Of a DNA stretch of 64,000 bases, positions 26,942 to 34,726 are shown one piece after another (the stretch's first letter is position 1; each line of letters opens with the position of its first letter). The position numbers were made by a program, and so were the translations under genes. The stretch comes from Bacteroidetes bacterium HGW-Bacteroidetes-16. Its GTDB lineage: Bacteria > Bacteroidota > Bacteroidia > Bacteroidales > F082. The notes beneath the pieces are model-generated. The model worked only from the letters and a program-made list of their open reading frames with translations. It searched no databases and had not been told where the DNA came from. The DNA lies in contig PHDN01000003.1 in the NCBI GenBank assembly GCA_002840975.1, forward strand, positions 142,811-206,810, written 5' to 3'.

Positions 26942-26949
26942 CAAAAATA
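26942..26949 (-). promoter_or_regulatory. -7 promoter box of mgsA, very close to the start codon
   Basis: Minus strand 26949-26942 is TATTTTTG, a perfect TAnnTTTG. Transcription would begin near 26936, only about six bases before the ATG at 26930 and 15 before the one at 26921. Confidence 0.5.
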
Positions 26950-27150
26950 ACACTTCATGTATGTTAAATTGAATCATTGTTGGCAGGATCAGCGATATTA
27001 ACTTCCTGATTGCTGTGGTTGGGGACTTCATATGGGAAACCCCTTGTGCAATCGTTGCCGGCGATGTGACTTCAGCAATGGCAAGATAAAATAAGCAATT
27101 TTTTGTGAATGTTTTCACAATAAACCGACCCGTGTTCTCATTCAATTCAC

Positions 27151-27158
27151 TAATTTTG
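27151..27158 (+). promoter_or_regulatory. -7 promoter box upstream of gcvT
   Basis: TAATTTTG at 27151-27158 matches TAnnTTTG. It predicts a leader of about 120 bases before gcvT, which contains a small membrane-type reading frame at 27189-27320. I see no glycine-riboswitch-like structure in the leader. Confidence 0.5.
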
Positions 27159-27188
27159 CACCACAAAAAATCAGATCATGAAAAAGCC

Positions 27189-27320
27189 ATGATACAAAAA
27201 TCACCGAAGGAACAGGTATTATTGTTAATCATGGTGTTCCTGATAGCTATCGGGAATCTGACCTTTAAAATCAAATTATTATCAGATGAAAAAAACAGCT
27301 TTAAATGCGATGCACCGTGA
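27189..27320 (+). CDS. possible 43-residue single-pass membrane peptide overlapping gcvT
   Basis: An ATG at 27189, about 25 bases behind the predicted transcription start, opens a frame of 43 codons. The peptide has a charged head (MIQKSPKEQ), one hydrophobic helix (VLLLIMVFLIAIGNLTF) and a basic tail, the layout of a small inner-membrane protein. It overlaps the first 35 bases of gcvT in another frame. Part of it covers an imperfect palindrome (CCTGATAGCTATCGGG) that is a common intergenic repeat in this phylum, which argues against it. I would not assign a function. Confidence 0.25.
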   Translation: MIQKSPKEQVLLLIMVFLIAIGNLTFKIKLLSDEKNSFKCDAP

Positions 27321-28374
27321 AATGGGTGCAAAAATGGTTGAATTCGTTGGATTCGACATGCCGGTTCAATTTGAAGGAATTAATATAGAACATGAGACGG
27401 TTAGAGAAAGACTCGGTGTGTTCGACGTATCGCACATGGGCGAGTTTTGGGTTGAAGGTCCCAAAGCGTTTGAACTGGTTCAAAAAGTAACCAGCAATGA
27501 TGTAGCAGCTCTTCACGATGGTAAAGTGCAATACAGTTGTTATCCCAATGGACAAGGTGGAATTGTTGACGATTTGCTGGTGTATCGCTTTAACGCGGAA
27601 AAATATTTTCTCGTTGTGAATGCCTCTAACATTGATAAAGATTTTGCCCACGTAAGCAAACACAACACCATGGGGGCAAAACTCACCAACGTAAGCAATG
27701 ACTTTTCCCAACTGGCTGTTCAGGGACCTCTTGCGTTAAAAGCCATGCAGTCACTTACCGAAACCCCAATTACGGATATGGAATATTACACATTCAAAGT
27801 CATTGAGTTCGCTGGCGTTAAAGATATTATCTTCTCTACAACAGGATATACCGGTTCGGGTGGATGCGAGATTTACATGAAAAACAAAGATGCCGTGAAA
27901 ATATACAAAGCGGTATTGAAAGCTGGCGAGGCTTATGGCATAAAACCTATCGGACTGGGTGCACGCGATACCCTTCGACTCGAATCAGGCTTTAACCTTT
28001 ATGGCAACGACATCGACGATACGACTTCTCCTATTTCTGCCGGACTGGGTTGGATTACGAAATTTGTAGAAGGCAACGATTTCATCGACAGGCCCTTGTT
28101 CGAATCTCAAAGAGATCAAGGTGTTGAATATCGACTAAAAGGTTTTGTAATGGAGGACCGTGCCATCCCACGGCATCATTATGAGGTGGTTGATGCAGAA
28201 GGAAGGGTGGTGGGTCATGTTACTTCAGGAACCATGTCGCCCATGTTGAAAAAGGGCATTGGCATGGCCTATGTAACCAAACCCTATTGGAAAGAAGGAA
28301 CCGAAATTTATATTCCTATACGTGGAAAGTCGACAAAGGCTGTTATTACCAAGACTCCTTTTTACAAAGGCTAA
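27286..28374 (+). CDS. gcvT: aminomethyltransferase, glycine cleavage T protein
   Basis: GcvT transfers the methylene group of lipoyl-bound aminomethyl to tetrahydrofolate, releasing ammonia, in the glycine cleavage complex. The 362-residue protein shows the expected order: MGAKMVEFVGFDMPVQFEG near the start, VFDVSHMGEF, the folate-binding region with DDLLVYRF, GYTGSGGCEIYM (about 187-198), IGLGARDTLRLESGFNLYG and the C-terminal barrel (VGHVTSGTMSPMLKKGIGMAYV). Length is standard. The gene ends in a terminator and no gcvH or gcvP is adjacent, which is normal in Bacteroidetes. The ATG at 27286 begins the conserved MKKTALNAMHREMGAK sequence. Confidence 0.95.
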   Translation: MKKTALNAMHREMGAKMVEFVGFDMPVQFEGINIEHETVRERLGVFDVSHMGEFWVEGPKAFELVQKVTSNDVAALHDGKVQYSCYPNGQGGIVDDLLVYRFNAEKYFLVVNASNIDKDFAHVSKHNTMGAKLTNVSNDFSQLAVQGPLALKAMQSLTETPITDMEYYTFKVIEFAGVKDIIFSTTGYTGSGGCEIYMKNKDAVKIYKAVLKAGEAYGIKPIGLGARDTLRLESGFNLYGNDIDDTTSPISAGLGWITKFVEGNDFIDRPLFESQRDQGVEYRLKGFVMEDRAIPRHHYEVVDAEGRVVGHVTSGTMSPMLKKGIGMAYVTKPYWKEGTEIYIPIRGKSTKAVITKTPFYKG

Positions 28375-28393
28375 AAACAATCATCTATTGAGT

Positions 28394-28429
28394 AAAAAAA
28401 GCATTGGGCTTCAGTCCGATGCTTTTTTC
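28394..28429 (+). terminator. rho-independent terminator of gcvT
   Basis: AAAAAAAGCATTGG pairs with CCGATGCTTTTTT around the loop GCTTCAGT (one T-G pair) and ends in a T run. It lies 20 bases after the gcvT stop codon. Between it and valS (28430-28614) I see only the valS promoter and no supported gene. Confidence 0.85.
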
Positions 28430-28579
28430 TTGTTAGAAGAATAGCTCGATCTTTCAATAACATGAAAACAGGAAAAAATCCAGTCTCTCAGGACAAATGT
28501 GCAACGAAGATAAGCAACACAAATGCGGGACGGCAAGTTAATCCTTAAGACCTTTAACCACATATCTCATAATCTTTCC

Positions 28580-28587
28580 TATTTTTG
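28580..28587 (+). promoter_or_regulatory. -7 promoter box of valS
   Basis: TATTTTTG at 28580-28587 is a perfect Bacteroidetes -7 box, 28 bases before the valS ATG. The predicted transcription start is near 28594. No T-box or other leader structure fits in the remaining space. Confidence 0.6.
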
Positions 28588-28614
28588 CCGCTTATTTAAT
28601 AATTTCGACGCATC

Positions 28615-31248
28615 ATGGAAATGCCCAGCAAATACAACCCGGCAGCCACCGAGGATCATTGGTATCGGTACTGGATGGAGAAAAAATACTTCCATTCAGA
28701 ACCCGATGAAAGAGAACCTTATACCATTGTAATTCCTCCTCCGAACGTCACCGGTGTGTTGCACATGGGTCACATGCTGAACAACACCATCCAGGATGTA
28801 CTGATCCGTCGCGCCCGCATGCAGGGCAAAAATGCCTGTTGGGTACCAGGAACCGACCACGCTTCCATCGCCACCGAAGCCAAAGTGGTAAACAAACTCA
28901 GGGCACAGGGCATCGACAAATCCACACTCACACGCGACCAGTTTATGGAGCATGCGTGGGAATGGAAAGAAAAACATGGCGGCATCATCCTCGAACAATT
29001 GAAGAAACTGGGTGCCAGTTGCGACTGGGACCGCACGGCCTTCACCATGGACGAATCCCTTTACGAATCGGTGATTGACGTGTTTATCGACTTGTATAAC
29101 AAAGGGTTGATTTATCGCGGGGTGCGCATGGTGAACTGGGATCCGGGCGCAAAAACCGCCGTTTCGGATGAAGAGGTAATCCACAAAGAAGTTAAATCGA
29201 AACTCTACTACCTGAGATATCAAGTGGAGGGCGAAGAGGAATCAATACACATTGCAACCACCCGTCCTGAAACCATTTTGGGCGATACCGCCTTGTGTGT
29301 ACATCCCGAAGATGAGCGCTATACCCGTTTTCACGGGAAAAAGGTGTTGGTACCTTTAATCAACCGGCCCATTCCTGTGATTGTGGATGAGTACGTGGAC
29401 CGTGAATTTGGTACTGGGGCGTTGAAAATTACCCCATCACACGATATCAACGACTATGAGCTCGGTTTAAAACACAAGCTGGAAGCCATCGATATTTTCA
29501 ACGACAATGGCACCATGAGCGACCATGCCGGACGGTATATCGGAAAAGACCGCTTTGAAGTGCGAAAACTGATTGTTGTCGACCTGGAAAAATCAGGCAA
29601 CCTGGTTAAGATTGAAGATTACATCAATAAAATAGGCTATTCGGAACGTACGGATGAAGTCATCGAACCCAAGCTTTCGCTGCAATGGTTTCTCAATATG
29701 AAAGAGTTGGCCAGGCCTGCCCTGGAGGTAGTGGAAAGCGATGAAGTGACTTTTCATCCGGCAAAACTCAAAAATATCTACCGCCACTGGATGGAAAATG
29801 TCCGCGATTGGAACATCAGCCGCCAGCTCTGGTGGGGACAGCAAATCCCGGTTTACTACCTCAAGAATGGCGAAATGGTGATAGCCAAATCTCCCGAAGA
29901 GGCCTTGCAGAAAGCCCGTGTTGAATTCAACCGACCTGATCTTCAGGCAGAAGACCTGAAACAGGATGAAGATGTGATGGACACCTGGTTTTCTTCTTGG
30001 TTGTGGCCCATCAGCGTATTTGACGGAATCCGTCATCCGGATAACAAAGAAATTCAGTATTATTATCCAACCAACGACCTGATTACGGCTCCGGACATCA
30101 TCTTTTTCTGGGTTGCGCGGATGATTATGGCCGGAATTGAGTACCGCAAGGAAATCCCGTTCAAGAATGTATATTTTACGGGCATTGTACGTGATAAGCT
30201 GGGCCGCAAGATGTCCAAGACTTTGGGCAACTCACCCGATCCGCTGGATTTGATTGCCGAGTTTGGTGCCGACAGTGTGCGCATGGGCATGTTGCTCACC
30301 GCTCCTGCGGGAAACGACCTGCCTTTCGATCCTTCGTTAATTGAGCAGGGACGCAATTTCAGCAATAAAATCTGGAATGCCTTGCGTTTGGTAAAAGGAT
30401 GGGAAGTGGACGCCAATCTGAAACCATCAGAGAGTAATCAACTTGGCATTCTTTGGTTTGAAAACAAGTTAAATCATGAGTTGACCCTCATCGAAGATCA
30501 CTTTGCAAAATACCGCATTTCGGATGCCCTGATGGCGACCTATAAGCTGATTTGGGATGATTTCTGCAGTTGGTACCTGGAAATTGCCAAGCCTGCTTAT
30601 CAACAACCCATCGATGCCTCTACCCTGGAAGCTACCATTGGTTTCTTTGAGAAACTGATAAAGATGCTCCATCCGTTTATGCCTTTTATTACAGAAGAAA
30701 TCTGGCATCTGTTGCGTGAGCGCGAAGCAGGAAACGACCTCATGATTTCCCTTCTTCCCAAAGCAGAGGTGGTGGATGAAGAAGTCCTGAATGCCTTTGG
30801 GAAAGCCGAAAATATTATCGGTGGTGTACGGGCGGTTCGCAAGGATAAAAACATCCCCCAAAAAGACCCCATACATTTGTTGGTTCAGCAGGGCGAAGAG
30901 GCTCAATGCCGATTTTATCCGATGGTGGCTAAGTTGGGAAATATTGAGCAAATTACCTTTGTGGATGAAAAACCCGAAGCCTGCGTATCGTTTATTGTGG
31001 GTTCACAGGAATTTTATATTCCACTCTCACAGGAGGTTAACGCAGAAGAAGAGATTGCCCGGTTGGAAGAAGAGTTGACCTATACCAATGGTTTTTTAAA
31101 GTCGGTGGTGGCAAAACTCTCCAACGAACGCTTTGTAAGTGGCGCCCCTGCCACAGTGGTCGACAAAGAACGTCAGAAACAGGCGGATGCCGAAGCCCGT
31201 AAATCGGTGATCGAAGAGCAGTTGGCCGAATTGAGAAAACCAGCCTGA
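28615..31248 (+). CDS. valS: valyl-tRNA synthetase
   Basis: ValS charges tRNA-Val with valine and edits threonine. The 877 residues hold the class I features: the HIGH-type motif in [18 protein letters not shown] (about 43-60), the editing domain (about 200-340, [18 protein letters not shown]), the KMSKS-type motif in [17 protein letters not shown] (about 527-543), the anticodon-binding domain, and the C-terminal coiled-coil arm ([21 protein letters not shown], about 812-870). The gene is monocistronic with its own promoter. A tRNA-Val gene lies 2.6 kb downstream, probably by chance. Confidence 0.97.
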   Translation: MEMPSKYNPAATEDHWYRYWMEKKYFHSEPDEREPYTIVIPPPNVTGVLHMGHMLNNTIQDVLIRRARMQGKNACWVPGTDHASIATEAKVVNKLRAQGIDKSTLTRDQFMEHAWEWKEKHGGIILEQLKKLGASCDWDRTAFTMDESLYESVIDVFIDLYNKGLIYRGVRMVNWDPGAKTAVSDEEVIHKEVKSKLYYLRYQVEGEEESIHIATTRPETILGDTALCVHPEDERYTRFHGKKVLVPLINRPIPVIVDEYVDREFGTGALKITPSHDINDYELGLKHKLEAIDIFNDNGTMSDHAGRYIGKDRFEVRKLIVVDLEKSGNLVKIEDYINKIGYSERTDEVIEPKLSLQWFLNMKELARPALEVVESDEVTFHPAKLKNIYRHWMENVRDWNISRQLWWGQQIPVYYLKNGEMVIAKSPEEALQKARVEFNRPDLQAEDLKQDEDVMDTWFSSWLWPISVFDGIRHPDNKEIQYYYPTNDLITAPDIIFFWVARMIMAGIEYRKEIPFKNVYFTGIVRDKLGRKMSKTLGNSPDPLDLIAEFGADSVRMGMLLTAPAGNDLPFDPSLIEQGRNFSNKIWNALRLVKGWEVDANLKPSESNQLGILWFENKLNHELTLIEDHFAKYRISDALMATYKLIWDDFCSWYLEIAKPAYQQPIDASTLEATIGFFEKLIKMLHPFMPFITEEIWHLLREREAGNDLMISLLPKAEVVDEEVLNAFGKAENIIGGVRAVRKDKNIPQKDPIHLLVQQGEEAQCRFYPMVAKLGNIEQITFVDEKPEACVSFIVGSQEFYIPLSQEVNAEEEIARLEEELTYTNGFLKSVVAKLSNERFVSGAPATVVDKERQKQADAEARKSVIEEQLAELRKPA

Positions 31249-31253
31249 AAATC

Positions 31254-31286
31254 AACTTTCCCAAAGTTTAAAACTTTGGGAAAGTT
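31254..31286. repeat. perfect 16-base-pair palindrome after valS
   Basis: AACTTTCCCAAAGTTT (31254-31269) and AAACTTTGGGAAAGTT (31271-31286) are exact reverse complements with one base between them. The position, five bases after the valS stop, suits transcription termination, but there is no T run after it on the plus strand. It may instead be a dispersed repeat or a transcript-end stabiliser. Confidence 0.7.
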
Positions 31287-31291
31287 CAACA

Positions 31292-31437
31292 TTGAGTCCA
31301 CTCCGAAAAGTCAAGAATCCCTGGGTCCTCAAAAGGAGATTTTAAATAGTTGGTTGATTTTCAACGAATTCCCCTTTAGGGATCTGGGGTAAATGAGTTG
31401 AAAATCAATGAACACATACTTTTCGGAGTGGGTTCAA
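31292..31437. repeat. nested inverted-repeat element, copy 2 (MITE-like)
   Basis: Outer arms of 20 bases (31292-31311 and 31418-31437, 18 of 20 complementary, sharing CCACTCCGAAAAGT) enclose perfect 12-base inner arms TTGATTTTCAAC (31354-31365) and GTTGAAAATCAA (31397-31408). The core CCCCTTTAGGGATCTGGGG is almost the same as in copies 1 and 3, although the arms differ in sequence. It ends six bases from the DPP IV stop codon. No coding capacity. Confidence 0.7.
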
Positions 31438-31443
31438 CATCGG

Positions 31444-33657
31444 CTACTCAGTCCCTTTCAAATTCTCATACAGGAAATCAGTCATCTTTTTAAACAAGTG
31501 GTAGCGGGTGTTTCCACCAAAAATCCCATGATTTTTGTTGGGATAAATCATCAGGTCGAACTGCTTGTCGGCGGCCACCAGCGCACTAATCAGATCCATG
31601 GTGTTTTGTGGATGCACATTGTCGTCGGCCCCTCCATGTACCAACAAATAATGGCCTTTCAGTTCTTTCACATGGTTGATGGGCGAATTGTTGTCGTAAC
31701 CGGATGCATTGTCCTGTGGCTTTTGCATAAAGCGTTCGGTGTAGATGTTGTCGTAATAACGCCAGTTGGTTACAGGGGCTACAGCGATGGCTGTCGAGAA
31801 ATAATCAGCACCCTGGAAGAGTGCGTTGCTCGCCATAAACCCACCATAACTCCAACCAAAAATCCCGATGCGATTCTTGTCCACATAAGGCAGGGTGGCC
31901 AGGTATTTGGCTGTTTCGATGTAATCGAGTGTTTCATATTTACCCAATTCCTTGTAAGTCATTTTCTTAAACACTTCACCACGGGCTCCCGTACCCCGGT
32001 TATCTACCGAAATCACCATAATCCCGTTTTCGGCCAGCATTTCGTACCACATCAGGTTGAAACCTCCCCAGCTATTGACCACTTCCTGCGAACCGGGACC
32101 CCCGTAAATTGAAAGCAATACCGCATATTTCTTTTCAGGATTGAAATTGGCCGGAAGTATCCTCATGGCATTAAGACTTACCTGTTCACCGGAAGGCAAA
32201 GTGATTTCCGGTGTGCTAAAAGTGAAAAACTCCACAGGGCTTATTTTATAATTCTTCAGCTTGTCAACCAATGCTTTATTGTCTTCCAGTACACGGAATT
32301 CTTTTCCATCCGATTGATTTACAGTATAAACAGGTGGTGTGTTGGCATCCGACCAGGTGTTGATGTAATAACCAAAATTGCTGCTGAAATTGGCGCTGTT
32401 GGTTCCGATATGTGTGCTGATAACTTTGATGTTTCCCTTTAAATTGACTTCACAAACATCACGGTCGAGGGGTGAGCGCTCTGCCGATTGAAAATAAATC
32501 TTTTGTGCCACCGCATCGTAGCCATACATTTTGGTTACATCCCAATTGCCCGAAGTGAGCTGTTTCACCACCTTGCCGTCAATGGAATAATAATACAGGT
32601 GGTTGTATCCGCTTTTTTCGGAAGACATAATAAAGAATTTCCCATCTGGTGTAAATGTCAGATCATCCGTGATATCGATGTAATAGGGATTGTCTTCGGT
32701 ATAAATCACAGAAGTGGCACCCGTGGAAGCATCGGCGAGTAAAATATCCAGGTGATTTTGTAACCTATTGAGCCTTTGTACCGCCAGTTTTGTGGCATCT
32801 GCCGACCACTTGATGCGTGGAATGTACTGATCGGTTTCGGTTCCTGCATCTACTTTTAGCGCTTTGCCGGTAGCCAGTTCGTAGATGTATATGTCCACCA
32901 GTGAATTGTCTTCTCCTGCTTTGGGATATTTGTAGGTTTCCTGTGTGGGATAGAGGTCGCCGTAGTTGGTCAAAGTGTATTCTTTTACCCGACTTTCATC
33001 GAAACGATAGTAGGCTATGTATTTGCCGTCGGGCGACCAGAAAAAGGCCTTGGTAAATCCAAACTCTTCTTCATACACCCAATCGCAGGTCCCGTTGATA
33101 ATGGCATTGTGCTTACCGTCAGTGGTGATTTGCTTTTCATCGCCGGACATCAGGTTTTTAACAAAGAGGTTGTTATCGCGCACAAAAGCCACCTGATCCG
33201 ATTGTGGAGAAAAATCTGCCAGTTGTTGTTTTCCTCCCTTCGACAGGATTTCCGTGTGTTTCGATTTTAAATCATAGAGATAAAAGCTGGCCCGCGACGA
33301 ATGGCGGTAGATGGCTTCTTCGTCGGTGGGGATTAAAAACAGGGTTTCATCTGCATTCATGGTAAATTCTGACAATCGAATGGGCGTAGTATCACCTGCA
33401 GGCACCAGATCGTTGGCATTAATCAGGGTGGTCACCGAATCACCTGTTTTATAATCATACACCACCAATGATCCTTTTGTAATCATGGTAAATTCTTTTC
33501 CGTTTTTCAACGAATTAATACCGTGGACCCCTTTGGGATAAAAGGAATAGGTTTTCCAGATTTGATCCAGGGAAATGATCTTCAGTGTGTCGGTGGTTTG
33601 TGCAGAAACGGCCAGAATAAAGAAAAGACCGGCAATGAATAAGGAGATTTTTTTCAT
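31444..33657 (-). CDS. dipeptidyl peptidase IV (S9B)
   Basis: This serine peptidase removes X-Pro dipeptides from peptide N-termini, in the periplasm. The 737 residues start with a signal peptide (ISLFIAGLFFILAVSAQ, about 3-19). An eight-bladed propeller (about 40-470) has the double-Glu exopeptidase motif in CDWVYEEEFGFTKAFFWSPDG. The hydrolase domain carries the nucleophile in GIFGWSYGGFMASNA (Ser about 615), Asp in VHGGADDNVHPQNT (about 690) and His in YPNKNHGIFGG (about 720). It has its own promoter and no operon partners, and converges on valS across repeat element copy 2. Confidence 0.95.
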   Translation of the reverse strand: MKKISLFIAGLFFILAVSAQTTDTLKIISLDQIWKTYSFYPKGVHGINSLKNGKEFTMITKGSLVVYDYKTGDSVTTLINANDLVPAGDTTPIRLSEFTMNADETLFLIPTDEEAIYRHSSRASFYLYDLKSKHTEILSKGGKQQLADFSPQSDQVAFVRDNNLFVKNLMSGDEKQITTDGKHNAIINGTCDWVYEEEFGFTKAFFWSPDGKYIAYYRFDESRVKEYTLTNYGDLYPTQETYKYPKAGEDNSLVDIYIYELATGKALKVDAGTETDQYIPRIKWSADATKLAVQRLNRLQNHLDILLADASTGATSVIYTEDNPYYIDITDDLTFTPDGKFFIMSSEKSGYNHLYYYSIDGKVVKQLTSGNWDVTKMYGYDAVAQKIYFQSAERSPLDRDVCEVNLKGNIKVISTHIGTNSANFSSNFGYYINTWSDANTPPVYTVNQSDGKEFRVLEDNKALVDKLKNYKISPVEFFTFSTPEITLPSGEQVSLNAMRILPANFNPEKKYAVLLSIYGGPGSQEVVNSWGGFNLMWYEMLAENGIMVISVDNRGTGARGEVFKKMTYKELGKYETLDYIETAKYLATLPYVDKNRIGIFGWSYGGFMASNALFQGADYFSTAIAVAPVTNWRYYDNIYTERFMQKPQDNASGYDNNSPINHVKELKGHYLLVHGGADDNVHPQNTMDLISALVAADKQFDLMIYPNKNHGIFGGNTRYHLFKKMTDFLYENLKGTE

Positions 33658-33706
33658 CTTTTTACCTTTTATAGCTAATGAAATTGATATGAAATATTAA
33701 AAAAAT

Positions 33707-33714
33707 CAAAGATA
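33707..33714 (-). promoter_or_regulatory. -7 promoter box of the DPP IV gene
   Basis: Minus strand 33714-33707 reads TATCTTTG, matching TAnnTTTG. It predicts transcription from about 33700 and a 43-base leader before the ATG at 33657. Confidence 0.5.
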
Positions 33715-33807
33715 TAAAATTGAGGGGAGTCATTTTAGTCAGGAGGGTTTTTTAATGGATTTTGGATAAAAGAGAGGTAATTTGTGATGGATCGATGGAT
33801 TTTCATC

Positions 33808-33837
33808 TTTTGAATTTGAATTTTTTTGTTATTTTTG
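33808..33837 (+). promoter_or_regulatory. promoter of the tRNA-Val gene
   Basis: TTTTG at 33808-33812 and TATTTTTG at 33830-33837, 17 bases apart, match the -33 and -7 elements. The predicted start falls a few bases before the mature tRNA 5' end at 33848. Confidence 0.65.
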
Positions 33838-33847
33838 CCATCCCGAT

Positions 33848-33922
33848 GGGATATTAGCTCAGTTGGTTTAGAGCATCGCCTTGACAGGGCGGGGGTCACT
33901 GGTTCGAATCCAGTATATCCCA
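33848..33922 (+). tRNA. tRNA-Val (anticodon GAC)
   Basis: A full cloverleaf folds by eye. The acceptor stem GGGATAT pairs with ATATCCC. The D arm is GCTC/GAGC. The anticodon stem TCGCC/GGCGG holds the loop TTGACAG, anticodon GAC, which reads valine codons GUC and GUU. The T arm is ACTGG-TTCGAAT-CCAGT. The discriminator base is A and the 3' CCA is not encoded. It stands alone with its own promoter and a hairpin after it. Confidence 0.95.
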
Positions 33923-33926
33923 CAAG

Positions 33927-33952
33927 CAAAAGACGCAGAGATGCGGCTTTTG
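33927..33952 (+). terminator. hairpin downstream of tRNA-Val
   Basis: CAAAAG-A-CGCA pairs with TGCG-G-CTTTTG around a GAGA loop, with one A-G mismatch. It is followed by TTATTTCTATTC. It starts five bases after the tRNA, so it most likely ends that transcript. Confidence 0.6.
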
Positions 33953-34032
33953 TTATTTCTATTCTATTATATTTCCCTCTAAAACGGCGAACATTCAATA
34001 GGACTATAGCTTTTCGGCTTATTCCCTTGACT

Positions 34033-34264
34033 GGTGCGCGTTTAGCGATAGCGTAACGCGTGACCTTCGCCACTTTATCAACCACTCTGGCGCGCGTTTT
34101 TTCCAACGTGTGCCTTTATCAAAAACCCTAATCTTTAACAACTACCGTTTTCTCAATCTTCTAACAAAACATAGACCGGTTGGCAGAATTGAACCAGCAT
34201 TCGCTTTATTGACTTGCAAATTGTAGTATTTAAGGCACGCGAAACATTCGCACGCCAGTGGTGG
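34033..34264. other. gene-free block of GC-rich hairpins downstream of tRNA-Val
   Basis: Between the tRNA terminator and rpmH there is no supported gene. The block contains GGTGCGCGTT/AACGCGTGACC (34033-34063, imperfect), GGCGCGCGTT/AACGTGTGCC (34089-34114, ten pairs counting G-T, loop TTTTCC) and GGC-AC-GCGAA/TTCGC-AC-GCC (34234-34256). ACCACTCTGGCG (34081-34092) can also pair imperfectly with CGCCAGTGGTGG (34253-34264) over 160 bases. GTTTTTTCCAACGTGTGCCTT is echoed directly at 34262 by TTTTTTTCAACGTGTTCGTC. This looks like a structured RNA, a recombination site or a decayed mobile end. I cannot choose between them. Confidence 0.45.
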
Positions 34265-34320
34265 TTTTTTTCAACGTGTTCGTCTTACCCAAATATTGTT
34301 TGTTCCTGCCATCCACCCAC

Positions 34321-34355
34321 AAACTAAAAAGGGAGGCATGCCGTGCATACCTCCC
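34321..34355 (-). terminator. rho-independent terminator of rpmH
   Basis: On the minus strand GGGAGGTATGC and GCATGCCTCCC pair around a three-base loop with a single mismatch, followed by TTTTTAGTTT. It lies 34 bases after the rpmH stop codon. Confidence 0.85.
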
Positions 34356-34388
34356 GATTTTATGTTTTCAGGAATCTATTCGTAAAAT

Positions 34389-34547
34389 CTATTTCCGACT
34401 CATTTCGTCAGAAACAGAAATTTTCTTCCGTCCTTTTGCTCTTCTTCTTTTGAGAACCTTCCGGCCGTTTACCGTTGCCATTCTTTCACGGAAACCGTGT
34501 TTATTTCTTCTTTTTCTCTGCGAGGGTTGAAACGTTCTTTTAGTCAT
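34389..34547 (-). CDS. rpmH: 50S ribosomal protein L34
   Basis: The reading frame from the ATG at 34547-34545 encodes 52 residues and ends in TAG at 34391-34389. The product begins [19 protein letters not shown] and continues [23 protein letters not shown], the unmistakable L34 sequence, with a short Bacteroidetes-type extension ([10 protein letters not shown]). L34 is a small, highly basic component of the large ribosomal subunit. It has its own promoter (34572-34602) and terminator (34321-34355), so it is monocistronic. It is not next to rnpA or dnaA here, as it often is in other phyla. Confidence 0.96.
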   Translation of the reverse strand: MTKRTFQPSQRKRRNKHGFRERMATVNGRKVLKRRRAKGRKKISVSDEMSRK

Positions 34548-34571
34548 CTCTTTCTATGTTTTTTCGGAGTG

Positions 34572-34602
34572 CAAAAATAGGGTTATTTTACTTAAATCAA
34601 AA
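34572..34602 (-). promoter_or_regulatory. promoter of rpmH
   Basis: On the minus strand TTTTG (34602-34598) and TATTTTTG (34579-34572) stand 18 bases apart and match -33 and -7. Transcription should start near 34566, about 19 bases before the ATG. Confidence 0.65.
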
Positions 34603-34663
34603 TTGTTTTGTGAATTTATTTCAAATTAAAATACAACCCCGTTTATCCTCTTTGTTTTCAAAC

Positions 34664-34699
34664 TTTTAAAAAAATGAGGGCAACAGCTCTGTTGCCCTC
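34664..34699 (-). terminator. rho-independent terminator of the pepD gene
   Basis: GAGGGCAACAG and CTGTTGCCCTC (34676-34699) form a perfect 11-pair stem. On the minus strand it is followed by ATTTTTTTAAAAG. It lies 27 bases after the pepD stop codon. Confidence 0.85.
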
Positions 34700-34726
34700 T
34701 TCTACACTTATATGCAAGAAATCTTC

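Noticed and set aside
26918..27166. Minus-strand frame of 82 codons upstream of mgsA.
   Set aside because: It covers the mgsA start and promoter, begins over the gcvT -7 box and matches nothing I know.
27159..27285. Glycine riboswitch in the gcvT leader.
   Set aside because: The leader is about 120 bases and shows none of the conserved glycine-aptamer segments; only one short palindrome is present.
33735..34106. Minus-strand frame of 123 codons over the tRNA-Val region.
   Set aside because: Its middle (GYTGFEPVTPALSRRCSKP-like) is the well-known false translation of the antisense strand of a tRNA gene; the tRNA explains it.
34258..34530. Plus-strand frame of 90 codons.
   Set aside because: It is antisense to rpmH and crosses the rpmH terminator; the L34 gene on the other strand is certain.
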